Source: Bacteroidia bacterium
GTDB taxonomy: Bacteria; Bacteroidota; Bacteroidia; NS11-12g; UBA955
Assembly: GCA_020848595.1 (NCBI GenBank)
Contig: JADLHV010000239.1
Location: 1-16,923 of the forward strand
Length of the DNA: 16,923 bases
Direction: 5' to 3'
The first letter of the stretch is position 1, and each line of letters starts with the position of its first letter. The notes beneath the pieces are model-generated. The model saw only the letters and a list, made by a program, of their open reading frames with translations, made no database searches and was not told where the DNA came from. The position numbers and the translations under genes were made by a program. Shown piece by piece: positions 14,533 through 16,923 of this stretch.

Positions 14533-14544
14533 TTTTCACAAGGC

Positions 14545-15186
14545 ATGCCACTTCTAGGACTGATCGGCTACCCCTTAAATCACTCGTTTTCTCCTGGATA
14601 TTTCAAACAAAAATTTGAAGCATTAGGGCTAATTGATTGGCAATACAAAGCCATTCCTATTGAACAATTAAGAGAACTTCCTGAACTTATAAATTTAGAA
14701 CCTGAACTCATTGCCTTTAATGTTACAATTCCACACAAACAAACTATTCTATCCTATTGTCAAGAACAAGATGAATCTGTTAAGAAAGTAGGAGCGGCAA
14801 ATTTAATTCTAATTAAGCGCACTAATAATCGAGCTATACTAAAAGCCTATAACACAGATTTGATTGGCTTTTCAAATAGTTTGAATCGACATTTGACTCA
14901 AAAACCCGAAAAAGCTCTAATTATGGGAACAGGCGGGTCTTCTTTAGCGGTTAAAAAAGCCCTTGAATTATTAAACATTTCTTTTTTGCATATTGGACGA
15001 TATACCTCTCCTACTTACAATCAAATTTCATTAGGCGACTTCGATTTGATTATCAATTGTACACCAGTAGGCATGCATCCAATAGAACTACATGGCTCGT
15101 CTCTCCCTTTAGACTTTAATCAAGCTAAAACACATGCACTTTATTTTGATTTAGTTTACAATCCAGAAAAAACCAAAATGATGTAA
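14545..15186 (+). CDS. aroE: Shikimate dehydrogenase, truncated by an in-frame stop
   Basis: 213 residues before a TAA at 15184-15186. The enzyme reduces 3-dehydroshikimate to shikimate with NADPH in aromatic amino acid synthesis. Visible motifs are GYPLNHSFSP (substrate-binding serines), NVTIPHK with catalytic K65, YNTDLIGF with D105, the nucleotide loop MGTGGSSLAVKKAL (127-140), INCTPVGMHP (170-179) and YFDLVYNPEKT (200-210). The reading frame continues in phase beyond the stop for 32 more codons that encode the missing C-terminal helix of the family. The intact gene would therefore be 14545-15285 (246 aa), a usual Bacteroidota length. The product as read lacks the conserved shikimate-contacting glutamine. 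Either the gene is newly inactivated or this base is a sequencing or assembly error. Confidence 0.85.
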   Translation: MPLLGLIGYPLNHSFSPGYFKQKFEALGLIDWQYKAIPIEQLRELPELINLEPELIAFNVTIPHKQTILSYCQEQDESVKKVGAANLILIKRTNNRAILKAYNTDLIGFSNSLNRHLTQKPEKALIMGTGGSSLAVKKALELLNISFLHIGRYTSPTYNQISLGDFDLIINCTPVGMHPIELHGSSLPLDFNQAKTHALYFDLVYNPEKTKMM

Positions 15187-15285
15187 TTATTTGAGCAACA
15201 AGGCTTACAAACTGTTAATGGATTAGAAATGTTATACGAACAAGCCGATGCCGCATGGGACATTATCAAGGCGTTCCATGGATAA
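15187..15285 (+). pseudogene. aroE: Severed 3' part of aroE downstream of the in-frame stop
   Basis: In the same frame as aroE, directly after the TAA, the DNA encodes LFEQQGLQTVNGLEMLYEQ, then ADAAWDIIKAFHG and a TAA at 15283-15285. This is the standard AroE ending (NG-L-x-M-L-x-x-Q-A), including the glutamine (position 233 in the restored protein) that contacts shikimate. The fit to the family shows no base has been gained or lost, only one codon changed to stop. The last 20 bp overlap the 3' end of the convergent T9SS gene. Confidence 0.8.
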
Positions 15286-16923
15286 CATGCACGACCCCAT
15301 GCGTATTAACTTCAGTTTCACAAGCTTTCATTTGTATAAAATAAAAATACATCCCATCGGCAAATTCTGTTGCAAACCAAGGAGAATTTTCACCTTCAAA
15401 AATCTGAATGCCCCAACGATCATAAATAATTAATTTGTAATCATAAGGTGGCTTAACAGCAGGGAATGCCTCATTAAAAGCATCACCATTGGGCGTAAAC
15501 ACATTGCCTATTTTAAAATAATCGTCCATTTCGGCTCCTTCAATAGATACAGAATCAGCAAAAGGGCAACCATTATTTTTCACGCCATACACCCAATAAG
15601 TTCCTTTTTTAGAAACATGGATAGAAGGATCATGTAAATTTGGAATAATTAAACCTTTAGGGTCTGAATCCCAGTTAATAAATTTATAATCCCCTTCAAT
15701 TTTAACCATACCTTTAAATTCAAGTAGATCAGGATCACAAATAATATCAATAGAGTTTAAATTGACACTTAAAATATCGGGCAAAACATTAATTGTATCA
15801 TAAGTATTACAATTTCCAAGCTGAACATTTAACCAATAAACACCCGTTGAAGCAACATTAAGTGTACTATCAACATGACCAGTATTCCACATATAATTTG
15901 CTGCAACATAAAAAGTATCAGGAGCTATACGTAAAACTTGTCCATCACAAATAACAGTATCTGGAGGTAGGTGAAAACCAATCCGATCAAAAACAGTTAC
16001 TTGTTTAATAATTGAATCAGTGCAATTACCATTAGAAGCCAATAATTTAACTAAATAAGTTCCTGGTACAGCATATCGGTAATAACCATCTTTCAAATTT
16101 GAAGTATCATTTATAGTTGTACTATCACCAAAATCCCAATGATAAGTTAAAGCATTTTGAGAATTATTTGTAAAAAAAACTTCTCTATTACAATTGACAC
16201 TTGGATTAACAAAAGCAGAAGTAGTTTCAAATACACAGTTTTGAACATTAAACTGATAATCCCTTTGAGTAGAACCAATTAAACGACCATTTCTAAATTC
16301 TTTAACCACTATTCCAACAACAAATTGACCAGCTAAAGTTGGAACAATTTTCAAAACTCCAGTTTGCCTATCCAGACTAACAACTGGATTAGAAGGAATA
16401 GCAACATTATACGAGTATCCAGACTCGAAATTCACTTGCGAAAAAGGCGGCTCTTGATATTGATTACAAGCAGGTCGTGGGTTCGGCGAATTAGCCCCTG
16501 TATAAGGATGAAAAAACTCATAGACAAGACTATCTCCATCAGGATCAATAGCAGAATGATCAAAAACTAAAGGCGCATTGGTACATAGAAAATTTGGAGG
16601 TAGATTTTGAAATTCAGGACTTGAGTTGATGCCAATATCTAATGTATCATTAATTTTATTCCAAATATTTTCACCAACTGAGAGCGGATTTATAAGATTA
16701 ACAATAGAACCATTTCTACAACATCTTTGAAAACTTAGATAATACCCCCCTTTTCTAGGAGGTAAAACGACATTCGTTATATATTCATAAGCATCTACAC
16801 AAGCATTTGGTGCTATTTTTATACAATTGTAATTAGTTTTAGACACCCTGACTGGCGATGATCTAAGTACACTTTTACATAGATCCGGCAGATAATAACC
16901 AGAATCGCCATCGAAGAAAGTAA
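15266..16923 (-). CDS. Large T9SS surface protein with PKD and gliding-type C-terminal domain, 5' end outside window
   Basis: The frame stays open through the right edge (TTC TTC GAT GGC GAT ...), so the start lies outside. The internal GTG at 16846 is not a real start. About 552 residues are visible. The N-terminal visible part contains a cysteine-bearing beta-rich region (FQRCCRNGS, DHSAIDPDGDSLVYEF, VRVSKTNYN) typical of very large Bacteroidota adhesin-like proteins. A PKD domain follows (HWDFGDSTTINDTSN ... YAVPGTYLVKLLASNGNC). Further Ig-like strands around short cysteine-containing loops come next. The last 79 residues (15266-15505) are the gliding-motility-associated type B sorting domain: NVFTPNGDAFNEAF, LIIYDRWGIQIFEG, FADGMYFYFI. 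It should be exported by T9SS and surface-attached. Its end overlaps the restored aroE end by 20 bp, tail to tail. Confidence 0.88.
   Translation of the reverse strand, partial: TFFDGDSGYYLPDLCKSVLRSSPVRVSKTNYNCIKIAPNACVDAYEYITNVVLPPRKGGYYLSFQRCCRNGSIVNLINPLSVGENIWNKINDTLDIGINSSPEFQNLPPNFLCTNAPLVFDHSAIDPDGDSLVYEFFHPYTGANSPNPRPACNQYQEPPFSQVNFESGYSYNVAIPSNPVVSLDRQTGVLKIVPTLAGQFVVGIVVKEFRNGRLIGSTQRDYQFNVQNCVFETTSAFVNPSVNCNREVFFTNNSQNALTYHWDFGDSTTINDTSNLKDGYYRYAVPGTYLVKLLASNGNCTDSIIKQVTVFDRIGFHLPPDTVICDGQVLRIAPDTFYVAANYMWNTGHVDSTLNVASTGVYWLNVQLGNCNTYDTINVLPDILSVNLNSIDIICDPDLLEFKGMVKIEGDYKFINWDSDPKGLIIPNLHDPSIHVSKKGTYWVYGVKNNGCPFADSVSIEGAEMDDYFKIGNVFTPNGDAFNEAFPAVKPPYDYKLIIYDRWGIQIFEGENSPWFATEFADGMYFYFIQMKACETEVNTHGVVHVIHGTP

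Noticed and set aside
15184..15186. UAA reassigned to a sense codon
   Set aside because: Several intact genes in the window end with TAA exactly at family C-termini (rpe, ribE, metF, rsgA), so TAA is a normal stop here.
16844..16846. GTG at 16846 as the start of the right-edge gene
   Set aside because: The frame remains open with similar coding character through to 16923, there is no signal peptide after the GTG, and a T9SS cargo needs one. The gene is cut by the window edge.

Overview
This is an AT-rich window from a member of the Bacteroidota (class Bacteroidia in the broad sense). The evidence is a type IX secretion (T9SS) type A sorting domain at 1012-1230, a gliding-motility type B C-terminal domain at 15266-15505, a TonB-dependent receptor with a carboxypeptidase-regulatory-like N-terminus, lipoproteins with SSC/SAC lipoboxes, no convincing Shine-Dalgarno sequences, and TAnnTTTG-type -7 promoter boxes upstream of several genes. 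I cannot name the genus.

Layout. 1-643 (minus) is the N-terminal part of a lipoprotein that runs off the left edge. 1012-5386 (minus) looks like a three-gene operon: an ECF sigma factor, a protein predicted to cross both membranes (cytoplasmic anti-sigma-like N-terminus, one inner-membrane helix, about 190 residues of disordered linker, outer-membrane beta-barrel), and a T9SS-exported protein. 5538-6122 (minus) is riboflavin synthase. A decayed C-terminal piece of an ATP-grasp gene lies on the plus strand at 6181-6435. 6438-9639 (minus) holds ribulose-phosphate 3-epimerase followed by a TonB-dependent receptor. 9831-13426 (plus) is a tight run of M28 peptidase, metF and rsgA. 13423-13725 (minus) holds two tiny, related lipoprotein genes of 39 and 40 codons. 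13843-15285 (plus) holds a DedA membrane protein and an aroE broken by an in-frame TAA. 15266-16923 (minus) is the C-terminal part of a large PKD/gliding-type T9SS protein whose start lies beyond the window.

How it fits together. Housekeeping metabolism (rpe, ribE, metF, aroE, rsgA) is interleaved with envelope and surface functions. The most interesting unit is the sigma / dual-membrane anti-sigma-like / secreted-protein operon, which has the architecture expected of a device that reports outer-membrane or surface state directly to a sigma factor. Other notable signals are the tandem tiny lipoproteins, the interrupted aroE whose true end overlaps its convergent neighbour by 20 bp, the ATP-grasp remnant, and -7 boxes placed exactly 4 nt before the start codons of three genes, which predicts leaderless mRNAs. 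No tRNA, rRNA, CRISPR array or insertion sequence was recognised.
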